Shown here one piece after another: positions 1 through 7,727 of a DNA stretch of 64,000 nt (positions are counted from its first letter, which is position 1; each line of letters starts with the position of its first letter). Under the pieces are notes generated by a model. It was not told the DNA's origin, made no database searches, and saw nothing but the letters and a program-made list of their open reading frames with translations. Made by a program: the position numbers and the translations under genes. The stretch is taken from assembly GCA_030950375.1 (NCBI GenBank), contig JAUZRN010000010.1:1-64000 (forward strand), read 5' to 3'. The DNA comes from Rhodothermus sp. Its GTDB lineage: Bacteria; Bacteroidota; Rhodothermia; Rhodothermales; Rhodothermaceae.

Positions 1-147
1 GGTAGGCACGCAGGCATTACAGTCGATACATTCATCAGGGTGAATCGCCAGAAAGTTGGGCCCTTCGTAGAAGCAGTCAACCGGGCAAACCTCGACGCAG
101 TCGGTGTACTTGCAATTAATGCAGGGCTCGCAGACAACGTACGGCAT
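1..147 (-). CDS. fdxA: Seven-iron ferredoxin, partial (3' end beyond window)
   Basis: Small electron carrier with a [3Fe-4S] and a [4Fe-4S] cluster. The 49 visible residues begin [20 protein letters not shown] and continue with a [12 protein letters not shown] segment and then DECIDCNAC, which is the classic FdxA cysteine spacing. The gene runs off the left edge, so the C-terminal half is missing from the window. The start ATG lies 15 bases after the stop of the upstream DUF2249 gene, so it is probably the last visible cistron of the operon that begins at 2761. Its place behind Fe-S repair and assembly genes fits a need for fresh Fe-S electron carriers under stress, which is inference. Confidence 0.93.
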   Translation of the reverse strand, partial: MPYVVCEPCINCKYTDCVEVCPVDCFYEGPNFLAIHPDECIDCNACVPT

Positions 148-162
148 GGCTTATCAGAAAGG

Positions 163-459
163 TTACGGGATGTTTTGAAAATCACGGGGACGATAGAACC
201 AGATTTCCCAGTCGTCACCGTCGCCACGGGCGATCCAGTGTGCCCAGCCCTTCAAGCGCATGACGCCAAACAGCGGCACCGGTTTGAAGGTAGCCCGCAA
301 CCGCAGCACATGTCCGGGTGGCACACGAGCGGCCGTTTCCATGATCAGCGAAAACGGCTCGCCACCGCTGCGCAATATCGGCCGCACGTCCAGTTCAACA
401 AACTGCTCTTCCGAAAGGCCGGCCAGAAAAGCCGGTGGCGAAGTTGTTGCGTCTGCCAT
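163..459 (-). CDS. DUF2249 domain protein (copy 3)
   Basis: A 98-residue protein that is essentially one DUF2249 domain. It shows the family signature ELDVRPIL near residue 23, a central VPPGHVLRLRATFKPVPL segment and a C-terminal aromatic strand with WEIWFYR. The family's biochemical function is not established, but members are often found fused to or beside hemerythrin-like and nitrogen-oxide metabolism proteins. This copy is the most divergent of three in the operon: it lacks the DHDP/DHEP segment seen in the other two and has FKP there instead. It starts 15 bases after the MIP18-like gene and precedes fdxA by 15 bases, so co-transcription is likely. Confidence 0.85.
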   Translation of the reverse strand: MADATTSPPAFLAGLSEEQFVELDVRPILRSGGEPFSLIMETAARVPPGHVLRLRATFKPVPLFGVMRLKGWAHWIARGDGDDWEIWFYRPRDFQNIP

Positions 460-474
460 GGCTCTGGTTGGATT

Positions 475-804
475 TCAGTAGGACCGGACATACATGGGAA
501 AACGATAGCGCCGCACTTCGGGATCGATCATATATGGCGACCAGGGTGGCTCCCAGACCAGCTCGATGATGCCACGCTGGATACCCGGCATGCGCTGCAG
601 TACGCGAGCAACTTCCTGCCTGATATAGCTCGACATCGGGCAGACTGGCGTGGTCATCGTAAGCTTGATTGCTACGGTACCCTCCGGAGACACCTGCACA
701 TCGTAGATCAGTCCCAGATCCACGATATTCAGACCAACTTCGGGGTCGATCACTGAGCGCAGGCGTTCGACCACCTCCAGTCGAGAAGGTACGGGCGTAT
801 TCAT
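475..804 (-). CDS. MIP18 family (DUF59) Fe-S cluster assembly factor
   Basis: A 109-residue protein of the MIP18/SufT/PaaD family, which helps load Fe-S clusters onto target proteins. The sequence shows the family core VIDPEVGLNIVDLGLIYDV, then the segment TMTTPVCPMSSYI whose cysteine is the conserved reactive cysteine, and a C-terminal ELVWEPPWSPYMI. I chose the ATG at 802-804 because the open frame upstream of it overlaps the preceding DUF2249 gene with no similarity to the family, and because it gives an ATGA overlap with that gene's stop, indicating translational coupling. The context is Fe-S repair. A PaaD-like role is less likely since no phenylacetate genes are nearby. Confidence 0.9.
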   Translation of the reverse strand: MNTPVPSRLEVVERLRSVIDPEVGLNIVDLGLIYDVQVSPEGTVAIKLTMTTPVCPMSSYIRQEVARVLQRMPGIQRGIIELVWEPPWSPYMIDPEVRRYRFPMYVRSY

Positions 805-1043
805 GATTCTTCCTGGCGTTTTTCCACCCGAACGTGCCGGCGCTCCGGTCCACGCTCCAGGTAGGTGAACCGAAACGCCCTGGCGCCCTGCTGAGCCAGC
901 AAGGTGTAGTACATGCACGACGGCTCGTGATCAACCACCAGCTCAAGCACCTCCCCCGGTACCAGGCACCGATAGGTATCCATAATCGTTCGTGGCGCTA
1001 CAGGCCGCACGTCGAGCACTACGTCGGACGTATTCCGCTTCAT
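801..1043 (-). CDS. DUF2249 domain protein (copy 2)
   Basis: An 80-residue single-domain DUF2249 protein. It carries LDVRPVAPRTIMDTY near the N-terminus, the central VPGEVLELVVDHEPSCMYY stretch and a C-terminal YLERGPERRHVRVEK strand. The DHEP motif is the family hallmark, though no catalytic role is known. Its start overlaps the stop of the RIC gene by 4 bases and its stop overlaps the start of the MIP18-like gene by 4 bases, so the three are probably translated as a coupled set. Three paralogues in one operon suggest distinct partners rather than simple redundancy. Confidence 0.88.
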   Translation of the reverse strand: MKRNTSDVVLDVRPVAPRTIMDTYRCLVPGEVLELVVDHEPSCMYYTLLAQQGARAFRFTYLERGPERRHVRVEKRQEES

Positions 1044-1759
1044 GAGGCAGCCATGCCGGTTTGTTGCAACAGGCGACGTGCCCGGAGAAACAATATGTTG
1101 TTCTCACGATGTACGTGGCGATGCATGTCGGCCTCCAGCGCCTGAAGTCCTTCCAGGAGCGCCCGGAAGCTACTGCAGGCCCATTCTGGCGGCTGATAGC
1201 CGTCCGTAAGCGCCCGGAGTCGATGCAACGCTTCGCCGGCCGCATCGTGCTCGCGTTCCGCTTGCTCCAGCAACGACGCCAGCTCGTCCCTACCCTCGGC
1301 CGCTTGCCGCTCCATCGCCCGGATCAGCGGAAAGATGTCCTCTTCCTCGCTGCGCAGGTGCGCTTCCAGTTCCAGCTTCAAACGGCCGAAGACCTCCTGC
1401 ACTTCGCGCAACCAGGGCGCCTGATAGCTATGTACCTGTGTCACTCGATCCATCAGCACGCCCAACCGGGGCAGCTCGCGGCGCAGATAGGCGTGGTGCG
1501 TTGCGACAATATGATCGATCAGTTCGGAGAGCGAACGCTCCCGCCAGTCGATTACAGGTTCAGCCTCAGCTTCGCCGACCTCAAGTGCCTCCAGCACGGT
1601 GGCCACCGTAGCCGGATCAAGTCCCCGAGCGCGGCAGGCTTCCTCCAGCGTACGTTGACCGCCACAACAGTAGTCCAGTCCCAGTCGGTCGAACAGAGCC
1701 GCCCGCCGCTCGTCGGCGGCTACCAGTTCTCCCAGGGTTTTGCTCAAAATTTCGCTCAT
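1040..1759 (-). CDS. RIC-family di-iron Fe-S cluster repair protein (ScdA/YtfE type)
   Basis: A 239-residue protein that repairs Fe-S clusters damaged by nitric oxide or oxidants. Residues about 1-60 form the ScdA N-terminal domain with the paired-cysteine motif LDYCCGG. The remainder is a hemerythrin-like four-helix domain with the expected metal ligands in IDHIVATHHAYL, LEAHLRSEEEDIFPL, EREHDAAGE and DMHRHVHRENN. The longer open frame from 1846 is rejected because its first 29 residues are unlike the family, while MSEILSKTLG is a normal N-terminus. It follows the unknown gene by 73 bases and overlaps the next DUF2249 gene by 4 bases. Confidence 0.93.
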   Translation of the reverse strand: MSEILSKTLGELVAADERRAALFDRLGLDYCCGGQRTLEEACRARGLDPATVATVLEALEVGEAEAEPVIDWRERSLSELIDHIVATHHAYLRRELPRLGVLMDRVTQVHSYQAPWLREVQEVFGRLKLELEAHLRSEEEDIFPLIRAMERQAAEGRDELASLLEQAEREHDAAGEALHRLRALTDGYQPPEWACSSFRALLEGLQALEADMHRHVHRENNILFLRARRLLQQTGMAAS

Positions 1760-1832
1760 GACTCTGGTGCTGCTTTTTTGTTTGTCTCGGGGGTATCCGC
1801 GTCCCACCTCGTTGCCAGGGTTAGCCTCGCCA

Positions 1833-2522
1833 TTACCCTGCCGCACATGCCCGTCGGGCAGCCGCCGTTCCGCATCCCCAGCCGCAACGCCGCAGCAACC
1901 ATGCCTCCCACTCCGGGAGTCGCTCCGGGCCAGAAGGGATCAGTGCCACCGTACCGCTAAACCCCACCATCGCAAGCTGCGCCAGAAACGCCCCCACACC
2001 GGTAACCGCTTCGTCTCCCTGTCCCTCGGGACCACTCCCCGGCAACCGCACATGGGCCAGCATGGGAAGCGTCTGCGCCAGCACGGAACGCCAGGATCCC
2101 CGTCGAAGCGTTTCGGGCTCCGGTTGATAACAGGTATACATTCCCTGCTGCCGTGCCCATGCTACGGCCGCCTCGACCTCGGCCGGGTTACTGCTATGTA
2201 CCAGCGCTACCCGGATCGGACGGGGTAGTTCTTCCGGTGGCCTCCAGAGTAGCAGACCGGCTCCCAGGCAGTGTGCCTCCCCGGCCCAGGTCATCAATTC
2301 GCTCAGGCGAGGCTGCCCGGGCAATGCCAGCCAGCCGACAGGTACCGGCGGCACCATCACCTCATCACCCGCCTCCAGCGGACAGCGCAGCGATTCGTAG
2401 CGATGCCCCTGTCCACGCCCGAGCACCAGTTCCAGCCCAACCAGCGCCTGCCGCCGCCAGGCCTCACCCAGCACGTCGAGCGAGGCCGCCGGCAGTGCAT
2501 CGCTGCTGAGCAGCAGCTTCAT
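1833..2522 (-). CDS. Unknown protein in Fe-S/NO stress operon
   Basis: A 229-residue soluble protein that I do not recognise. No signal peptide or membrane segment is visible. Some features (a segment ending LAHVRLPGSGPEG, then FLAQLAMVGFSGTVALIPSG) faintly resemble the last strands of xylose-isomerase-like TIM barrels such as sugar phosphate epimerases, but the metal ligands of that family are not evident and the protein is short, so this is only a suggestion. The start overlaps the stop of the first DUF2249 gene by 4 bases, so it is a genuine cistron of the operon. The last 15 residues are cysteine- and alanine-rich and may be a divergent tail. Confidence 0.7.
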   Translation of the reverse strand: MKLLLSSDALPAASLDVLGEAWRRQALVGLELVLGRGQGHRYESLRCPLEAGDEVMVPPVPVGWLALPGQPRLSELMTWAGEAHCLGAGLLLWRPPEELPRPIRVALVHSSNPAEVEAAVAWARQQGMYTCYQPEPETLRRGSWRSVLAQTLPMLAHVRLPGSGPEGQGDEAVTGVGAFLAQLAMVGFSGTVALIPSGPERLPEWEAWLLRRCGWGCGTAAARRACAAG

Positions 2523-2761
2523 GACGATACGCGGGTAATGCGTACGCGCCAGACCTCCGGCCCCTGCTCCAGATACTCCCAGATAAACTGCCCACTGCGC
2601 TCGAACTCGAACTGGTAACGCAGCGGCACCGGGTCGTGGTCGTTCACCAGCACGAACGCCTCACCCGGTGCCAGTGCATCAAATGCGGCAAAGATCGTTG
2701 TATGCTTCTCACGCGGCGGAATCGGCCGCACATCAAGAATCTTTTCCGTCTGCGTGGCCAT
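2519..2761 (-). CDS. DUF2249 domain protein (copy 1), first gene of operon
   Basis: An 80-residue DUF2249 protein with the full family pattern: ILDVRPIPPREKHTTIF, then APGEAFVLVNDHDPVPL, then a C-terminal WEYLEQGPEVWRVRI strand. It is the most canonical of the three copies. It is the promoter-proximal gene of the seven-gene minus-strand operon, and about 40 bases separate its ATG from a sigma70-like promoter at 2809-2837. The stop overlaps the next gene by 4 bases. Function is unknown at the family level. Linkage to the hemerythrin-type repair protein is the main clue to its role. Confidence 0.9.
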   Translation of the reverse strand: MATQTEKILDVRPIPPREKHTTIFAAFDALAPGEAFVLVNDHDPVPLRYQFEFERSGQFIWEYLEQGPEVWRVRITRVSS

Positions 2762-2808
2762 GATCGGGCCCCAATTGTTGATTCCAATTAAGGATAAAAT
2801 ACACCTAA

Positions 2809-2837
2809 AAAATAAAATCGTGGCACCTCTGTGTCAA
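2809..2837 (-). promoter_or_regulatory. Predicted promoter of the DUF2249-RIC operon
   Basis: Reading the minus strand, TTGACA (2837-2832) is followed by 17 bases and then TATTTT (2814-2809). The start codon of the first operon gene is at 2761, leaving a leader of about 40 bases. The element is the mirror image of the promoter for the divergent regulator. Confidence 0.5.
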
Positions 2838-2869
2838 GTTTTAAAAGGAAAAAACCTTTTTTATTGACA
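2832..2869. promoter_or_regulatory. Candidate operator dyad between divergent promoters
   Basis: TGTCAAGTTTTAAAAGG (2832-2848), a six-A centre (2849-2854) and CCTTTTTTATTGACA (2855-2869) form a long imperfect palindrome whose outer ends are the two -35 boxes. A second pair of inverted heptamers, TACACCT at 2800-2806 and AGGTGTA at 2896-2902, has the same centre of symmetry and sits near both expected start sites. A dimeric regulator, most simply the SufR-like protein at 2923, could bind here. Binding is inference. Confidence 0.45.
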
Positions 2870-2892
2870 GAAGCTCCACAGATACATAGTTT
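2864..2892 (+). promoter_or_regulatory. Predicted promoter of the SufR-like regulator
   Basis: TTGACA at 2864-2869, a 17-base spacer and TAGTTT at 2887-2892. The expected start site is near 2899, inside the AGGTGTA heptamer, about 24 bases before the regulator's ATG. Confidence 0.45.
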
Positions 2893-2922
2893 ATCAGGTG
2901 TAAACTCTCGAAAGTATGCTGG

Positions 2923-3576
2923 ATGAGCACCTGGACGCTTGTAGGTTCCGAGACGAAGCGCCATCTGTTGCAGCTGATGAAACGACGGGGTCGGCTCACG
3001 CTCGACGAAGCCGTGACCGCCACTGGGCTGACTCGCTCCACACTCCGGGAGCACCTGATGCAACTGGAACGTGATGGCCTGGTGCAACACGCTACCGAGC
3101 GTCAGAAGCGCGGACGTCCCCGGTTGCTTTACCGCCTGACACCGGCTGGCGAACGGCTTTTCCCAAATCGAGACGGGGAATTGTTAGCCCGGCTCCTGCA
3201 GTTCCTCAAAGCGGAGGGAGCTGAAAAGCTGCTGCAGCGCTTTTTTGAGCAGTACTGGAACGACCGCCTGCAGGTAATTCGACAACGGCTAAAGCAGGCG
3301 CAGGCTCACACCCTGGAAGACCGTCTGGCCATGTTGCGGGATTTTCTGGAAGAAGAAGGTTTTATGCCTGAGATCGTATTTTCAGAACAGGGGCTGGAGA
3401 TTCGCGAGTGCAACTGTCCCTTCGCCGAAACGGTCCGCCATACCCGGCTGCCCTGCTATCTGGAGGCCCGCTTTTTCGAGCGGTTACTGGGTCAGAAGGC
3501 TAAGCGTGTGGCATACATTCCCGAGAGCAGTCCAGCCTGTAGGTACACGTTCAACGAGCACCCATCCAACGGGTGA
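2923..3576 (+). CDS. SufR-like HTH transcriptional regulator with Fe-S cysteine motif
   Basis: A 217-residue DNA-binding regulator. Residues about 8-75 form a winged helix-turn-helix (recognition region LTRSTLREHLMQLERDGLV, wing RQKRGRPRLLYRLT) and the middle is alpha-helical. The C-terminus has the SufR-type cysteine pattern: ECNCPF, a cysteine about 12 residues later in RLPCYLEARF, and a final one in SSPACRYTF, which in the known family ligate an Fe-S cluster that senses cluster demand. It is divergent from the Fe-S repair operon and shares a symmetric regulatory region with it, so it is probably that operon's regulator and autoregulated. Whether it senses NO, oxygen or iron cannot be read from the sequence. 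Confidence 0.85.
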   Translation: MSTWTLVGSETKRHLLQLMKRRGRLTLDEAVTATGLTRSTLREHLMQLERDGLVQHATERQKRGRPRLLYRLTPAGERLFPNRDGELLARLLQFLKAEGAEKLLQRFFEQYWNDRLQVIRQRLKQAQAHTLEDRLAMLRDFLEEEGFMPEIVFSEQGLEIRECNCPFAETVRHTRLPCYLEARFFERLLGQKAKRVAYIPESSPACRYTFNEHPSNG

Positions 3577-3692
3577 GTTGCCCAGTAGTGTGCCATGCTC
3601 GTATCTACGCGAACGAAAGCGTGAGCTTATCTTAACTTATTGTTTATATTTCTATTTCAGGAAGGTTTTCCACTTACCATCCGGGTGATCGC

Positions 3693-4700
3693 ATGATGAA
3701 GGTCCTGCACGTTGCGTGGCTTCCGGTACTACTGGGGGTGGGCGTTGCCTGCCGGCCTATTCCGACACCGACGGTTCCCGAGCCCCAGTATCGCCTGACG
3801 GCCGAACAGACCCATAATAAATTCAGCCGTCGAATTGCTCCGGTGCTACGCGTTCCCGCGGGGGCGATCATTGAATTGGAGCTCAAAGAAGCGACCGACG
3901 GCCAACTAACGCCTACCTCCACAGCTGACGACATACTTCGGGTCAGTTTTGACCCGATTCATCCGCTTACGGGGCCCATCTACGTGGAAGGCGCAGAGCC
4001 CGGTGACGTGTTGGCCGTCACCATTCACCGGATCGAGCTGGAAGGATGGGGCTGGGCGGGCATCTTTCCTGGCTTTGGTTTTCTGGCCGACACGTTTACC
4101 GAGCCTTTCCTGAAAATCTTTCAGTTTGATCCCACCGCCCAGACGGTCGATTTTGGCCGGGGTTTTCGCATTCCCCTGCGTCCTTTTCCCGGGGTGATTG
4201 GCGTAGCCCCAGACACAGACTCTCTGCTGTCTACGATTCCGCCCCGGGCCAACGGAGGCAATATGGACAATCCGTTTTTAACGGTCGGAACGACCGTCTA
4301 CCTGCCCGTCTTTGTCGAAGGCGCCCTGCTCTCGCTGGGCGATCCCCATGCAGCTCAGGGACTGGGGGAAGTCAGCGGAACCGCCATAGAGGCGCCCATG
4401 CGGGTAGTAATCGAGGTACAGGTGTTGAAGGATCGCTCCATTCCAGAGCCGCAGTATGAGACCGATGCATACTATGCGGTCACGGCTTTTGCGACCACGC
4501 TGGATGAGGCGGCCCGTAAGGCGACCCGCTACATGATCGACCATCTGGTGCAGACCTATGGACTGAGACCAGAGGAGGCGTACATCCTTTGTTCGCTGGC
4601 AGGTGAGCTGCACATTGCCGAGGTGGTTGATGTGCCTCACGTACTGGTAGCCATGCACCTGCCCAAGACGGTGTTACCTTCTCCCGAGGCACGTAACTGA
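3693..4700 (+). CDS. Acetamidase/formamidase family protein, exported
   Basis: A 335-residue member of the FmdA/AmdA acetamidase family, which hydrolyses short amides to the acid and ammonia. Typical family segments are visible: VSFDPIHPLTGPIYVEGAEP, GWGWAGIFPGFGFL, a GGNMDNPFLTVGTTVYLPV core and GEVSGTAIEAPM. Unlike most family members it starts with an export signal, a short basic head, a hydrophobic stretch and a cysteine at residue 20. The cysteine region (GVAC) is a weak lipobox, so it may be a lipoprotein or simply secreted. Starts at 3693 and 3696 are equally possible. The preceding 116 bases hold no gene. Substrate is unknown. Confidence 0.82.
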   Translation: MMKVLHVAWLPVLLGVGVACRPIPTPTVPEPQYRLTAEQTHNKFSRRIAPVLRVPAGAIIELELKEATDGQLTPTSTADDILRVSFDPIHPLTGPIYVEGAEPGDVLAVTIHRIELEGWGWAGIFPGFGFLADTFTEPFLKIFQFDPTAQTVDFGRGFRIPLRPFPGVIGVAPDTDSLLSTIPPRANGGNMDNPFLTVGTTVYLPVFVEGALLSLGDPHAAQGLGEVSGTAIEAPMRVVIEVQVLKDRSIPEPQYETDAYYAVTAFATTLDEAARKATRYMIDHLVQTYGLRPEEAYILCSLAGELHIAEVVDVPHVLVAMHLPKTVLPSPEARN

Positions 4701-4704
4701 ATAA

Positions 4705-5175
4705 TCAGTACGCAATACGTTCCGGGTGATCCAGCCAGACCCGAAACGGGGCCCAGGCGTCGCGGTCAGGCACATGGATAAAAGGAATGCGGCGTTCCGG
4801 TCCTGATCGCTGGAGTTCCTCATAGATCAGCGCGTCATCAAAGCCAGCGCGTGCCGCGTCGTGCCGAGTGGCGGCATAGAATACACGAGACGGACGCGCC
4901 CAGTAGATGGCCCCCAGGCACATCGGACAGGGCTCACACGAGGTGTACAGGTCGCAGCCTGTTAGCTGGAAATGTCCCAGTCTGCGGCAGGCTTCGCGGA
5001 TGGCCACCACTTCAGCGTGGGCCGTCGGGTCGTTATCGATCGTAACTCGATTCGTACCCACGGCCAGAATTTCACCGTGGTACACCACCAGGGCGGCAAA
5101 CGGACCACCTCCCGCCTGAACGTTCGCTATAGCCCGACGAATCACTTCGCGAATGAACATTTCAGGTTCACTCAT
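4705..5175 (-). CDS. guaD: Guanine deaminase (cytidine deaminase fold)
   Basis: Converts guanine to xanthine and ammonia. The 156-residue protein has the zinc signature of the cytidine deaminase superfamily: HAE (His53, catalytic Glu55) within PTAHAEVVAIR and the PCPMC motif (Cys83, Cys86). The tail FDDALIYEEL and RRIPFIHV followed by PFRVWLDHPERIAY matches the domain-swapped C-terminus of bacterial guanine deaminases and argues against tRNA adenosine deaminase TadA. I chose MSEPEMFIREV as start; four more upstream residues are possible. It is convergent with the acetamidase-like gene (5-base gap), and both release ammonia. Confidence 0.85.
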   Translation of the reverse strand: MSEPEMFIREVIRRAIANVQAGGGPFAALVVYHGEILAVGTNRVTIDNDPTAHAEVVAIREACRRLGHFQLTGCDLYTSCEPCPMCLGAIYWARPSRVFYAATRHDAARAGFDDALIYEELQRSGPERRIPFIHVPDRDAWAPFRVWLDHPERIAY

Positions 5176-5308
5176 TTCAACCAGCAACGTTTTATGTCTG
5201 CCTTTCCTTGCTTACAATACAACAGCACAGACCTTTTCTACCAGCCAGTGGGAGCTTTCCAGGAAACCAGCGGTAACTCTTCACAAAACCATTGCATTCC
5301 GTCACACC

Positions 5309-7669
5309 ATGCGAAGAGCATGCTGTGGATGCGGCTGGACGGTGCTGCTGTGGGGGGTGTTGCTTTTTCCAATGCGTCTTTATGCTCAGTCAGCCGCACA
5401 ACTCGTCGATGAAGGAGACGACTGGCTGGCGCGGGGTGCCTATCAGGAAGCCGAGCAAACCTACCGCGAAGCGCTGACGCTGGATGCCACCTACCTACCT
5501 GCCTACCTGGGGATGGTACGTCTGGCCATAGCCCGCAAAAACTGGCGTAAAGCCAGCAAATGGGCCGGCCAAGCCCTTCAGGTCGATACCAGTAGCCTGG
5601 CAGCCCACTACTTTCTGGCTATCAGCGAGCGCGAGCGGGCGCAGCACCAGACGCCGTTCCAGTTTGTCCATCGCCGAACGGCGCGTAAACATTTCGAATG
5701 GGTGCTGGCCCACGACAGCCTCTATCGGGATGTTCTCTATCAGTATGCCCTCCTCTATCGTCAGAATGCCGATTACCCCCGGGCCATCACGCTGGCGGAA
5801 GCGCAGGTGCGGCTACGCCCCGAACTCGAAGAAGCCGCTGTTGGCCTTTTTCGCCTGTATCAGTCATTCTTGAACCATGTTGATCTGAAGCAAGCCGGAC
5901 AATGGCTGGCGCAGCATGCCACCGGCTATGCCCGCATTTTTGAAGCCGAACGGCTGCGCCGCATGGGACAACTCCGCGAAGCCGAGGCCACGCTCCGTGC
6001 ACAGGACCCCACGGTGCTTGCCTGGCCACCCCAGGCCATCGCATTGATCCGGGCTCGGATCTGGACAGCACGCAATCGTCCCGACACGGTACAGGCCATC
6101 ATCGATCGCGCTATCCGTACCATCGACGGTCCACTGGCTGCGCGCTTTTTGTTTGAAGATTTCAAATACATTTTCAATCTGCAGGAGCTGGCAACCTATC
6201 GCCGGCTTCGAACCCCGGAAGAATACCAGGCCTTTTTCCAGACCTTCTGGGAACGGCGGGATCCCATGCCTGGCCGACCTGTCAACATTCGCCTGGTTGA
6301 ACACTACCGTCGGTTGCTGGTAGCCGAACGCGATTACGTGTACGACGGTCCACGCCTCTGGCACAACAACCCGGATAAATTCGGGGAGCTGAAGCTACCT
6401 CCTACCTATTACCTGAACCACGAATTCAACGATAAAGGACTTATCTACATCCGGCACGGTCCACCGGATGACCGGATCGTAACGGTACGGGGCGAAGTCA
6501 ATCCGTTCCGTTCAGGTTCGCTCTGGCGCGCGCGGACATTCGATAAGGGCTGGGTTCCGAACGAATCGTGGCGTTATTACCGGCCACGCATGGACTTCCA
6601 TTTCGTCATTGACGAAGGCGCCACCGGTAACAACTGGCGCCTGACTCCAGTGCTGGCCAACGCGCAGATGATCGAAGACCGCGAAATCTGGGGGCCTCCC
6701 TATTCGCGCATTATGAGTACGCTACGCACAAAGTGGGAGATTGAAGCCGGCCTGCGCCCACCCCGGCCTACTACGCTGGAGCTGTTCGAATTGCGTGAGG
6801 AAATGGTAGCGCAGAGCCAGACGGCCTACACGCGGGGATTGACGTCCGATCAATACCGCTGGCCTGCCGACCTGGTGCCCCTTGCCCTGGAGGTGCTGCC
6901 CACAGCTTTTCGAGGCGATCGCGGACGCACAGCGGTGTACGTGTACTACGCGCTACCGGCTGCACCTTTCCGGAAAGTTACCGGACGCCGCAGCGGTTAC
7001 ACCCGGGCCGAAGTGGGTATCGCCGTACATGATACCACCTGGCATCCACTGGTTACCCGGGTGCAACAGCGCGCCCTTCCCATTCTGCCCGATCCAGCAG
7101 CCGCCATTAACGACTTCATGGTAGTGAGCCTGGCGCCCGGCACCTATCGGCTGACGCTGCACAGTCGCTCGCTCGAAGCCGAGCGCCTGCAGGGAAGTGT
7201 GCAGCTTGAACTCATCGTGCCAGACCTGGACGGGCCGGGTCTGCAGATGAGCGACCTCCTGCCGGCCTGGCGTATGGAGCCGGCTACAGGCAACAGCCGC
7301 TTTGTGCGTAACGGCTGGCATCTGTGGCCCAACCCCCTACGCCGCTTCTCTGTGCGCCAGCCTGTGTTCCTCTATTTTGAACTTTACGGCCTTACGCCCG
7401 ACGTCCGGGGACGCACACGCTATATCGTCGAGTACATCCTGCGCCCCACAAAGCCTCGTAAAAAGTTTCTGGGCCTTTTTGGCAGAGACGACCGTCCCGT
7501 GCTACGCCTTAAAAGCATACACGAAGACACCCGGACTGACCTTAGCGAACATGCCGAGTTGGACGTCAGCCGCGTCGATCCAGGCGACTATGTGCTGGAA
7601 GTGCGCATTACCGACCAGCACACCGGCGTCACCGTCAGCCGCACGCTGGCACTTACGCTCCGCGAATAG
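5309..7669 (+). CDS. Secreted TPR protein with GWxTD domain
   Basis: A 786-residue exported protein. A signal peptide (residues 1 to about 27, ending RLYAQS) is followed by TPR-like helical repeats to about residue 300, beginning VDEGDDWLARGAYQEAEQTY. Then comes a GWxTD-domain region with a FWERRDP segment and NDKGLIYIRHGPPDDRI, and a beta-rich C-terminus. The GWxTD domain is widespread in Bacteroidota, Acidobacteria and Gemmatimonadetes but its function is unknown. The usual Trp-x-Thr-Asp motif is replaced here by FNDKG. The open frame extends back to 5153, but the ATG at 5309 gives a proper signal peptide and avoids overlap with the divergent guaD. Confidence 0.85.
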   Translation: MRRACCGCGWTVLLWGVLLFPMRLYAQSAAQLVDEGDDWLARGAYQEAEQTYREALTLDATYLPAYLGMVRLAIARKNWRKASKWAGQALQVDTSSLAAHYFLAISERERAQHQTPFQFVHRRTARKHFEWVLAHDSLYRDVLYQYALLYRQNADYPRAITLAEAQVRLRPELEEAAVGLFRLYQSFLNHVDLKQAGQWLAQHATGYARIFEAERLRRMGQLREAEATLRAQDPTVLAWPPQAIALIRARIWTARNRPDTVQAIIDRAIRTIDGPLAARFLFEDFKYIFNLQELATYRRLRTPEEYQAFFQTFWERRDPMPGRPVNIRLVEHYRRLLVAERDYVYDGPRLWHNNPDKFGELKLPPTYYLNHEFNDKGLIYIRHGPPDDRIVTVRGEVNPFRSGSLWRARTFDKGWVPNESWRYYRPRMDFHFVIDEGATGNNWRLTPVLANAQMIEDREIWGPPYSRIMSTLRTKWEIEAGLRPPRPTTLELFELREEMVAQSQTAYTRGLTSDQYRWPADLVPLALEVLPTAFRGDRGRTAVYVYYALPAAPFRKVTGRRSGYTRAEVGIAVHDTTWHPLVTRVQQRALPILPDPAAAINDFMVVSLAPGTYRLTLHSRSLEAERLQGSVQLELIVPDLDGPGLQMSDLLPAWRMEPATGNSRFVRNGWHLWPNPLRRFSVRQPVFLYFELYGLTPDVRGRTRYIVEYILRPTKPRKKFLGLFGRDDRPVLRLKSIHEDTRTDLSEHAELDVSRVDPGDYVLEVRITDQHTGVTVSRTLALTLRE

Positions 7670-7727
7670 CACGCCCTGCTTTGTATGGATCCCGTCACGA
7701 AGGAGATGCCTGTCCCCTGCATTTCGG

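Noticed and set aside
1061-1960. 299-codon plus-strand open frame opposite the RIC gene
   Set aside because: Shadow of the RIC and unknown genes; the minus-strand reading has clear family motifs.
2840-2862. AAAAGG-AAAAAA-CCTTTT as an intrinsic terminator
   Set aside because: It lies between divergent -35 boxes with no gene ending into it; the operator reading is simpler.
5153-5308. N-terminal extension of the GWxTD protein
   Set aside because: The extra 52 residues overlap guaD on the other strand and hide a proper signal peptide that starts at 5309.
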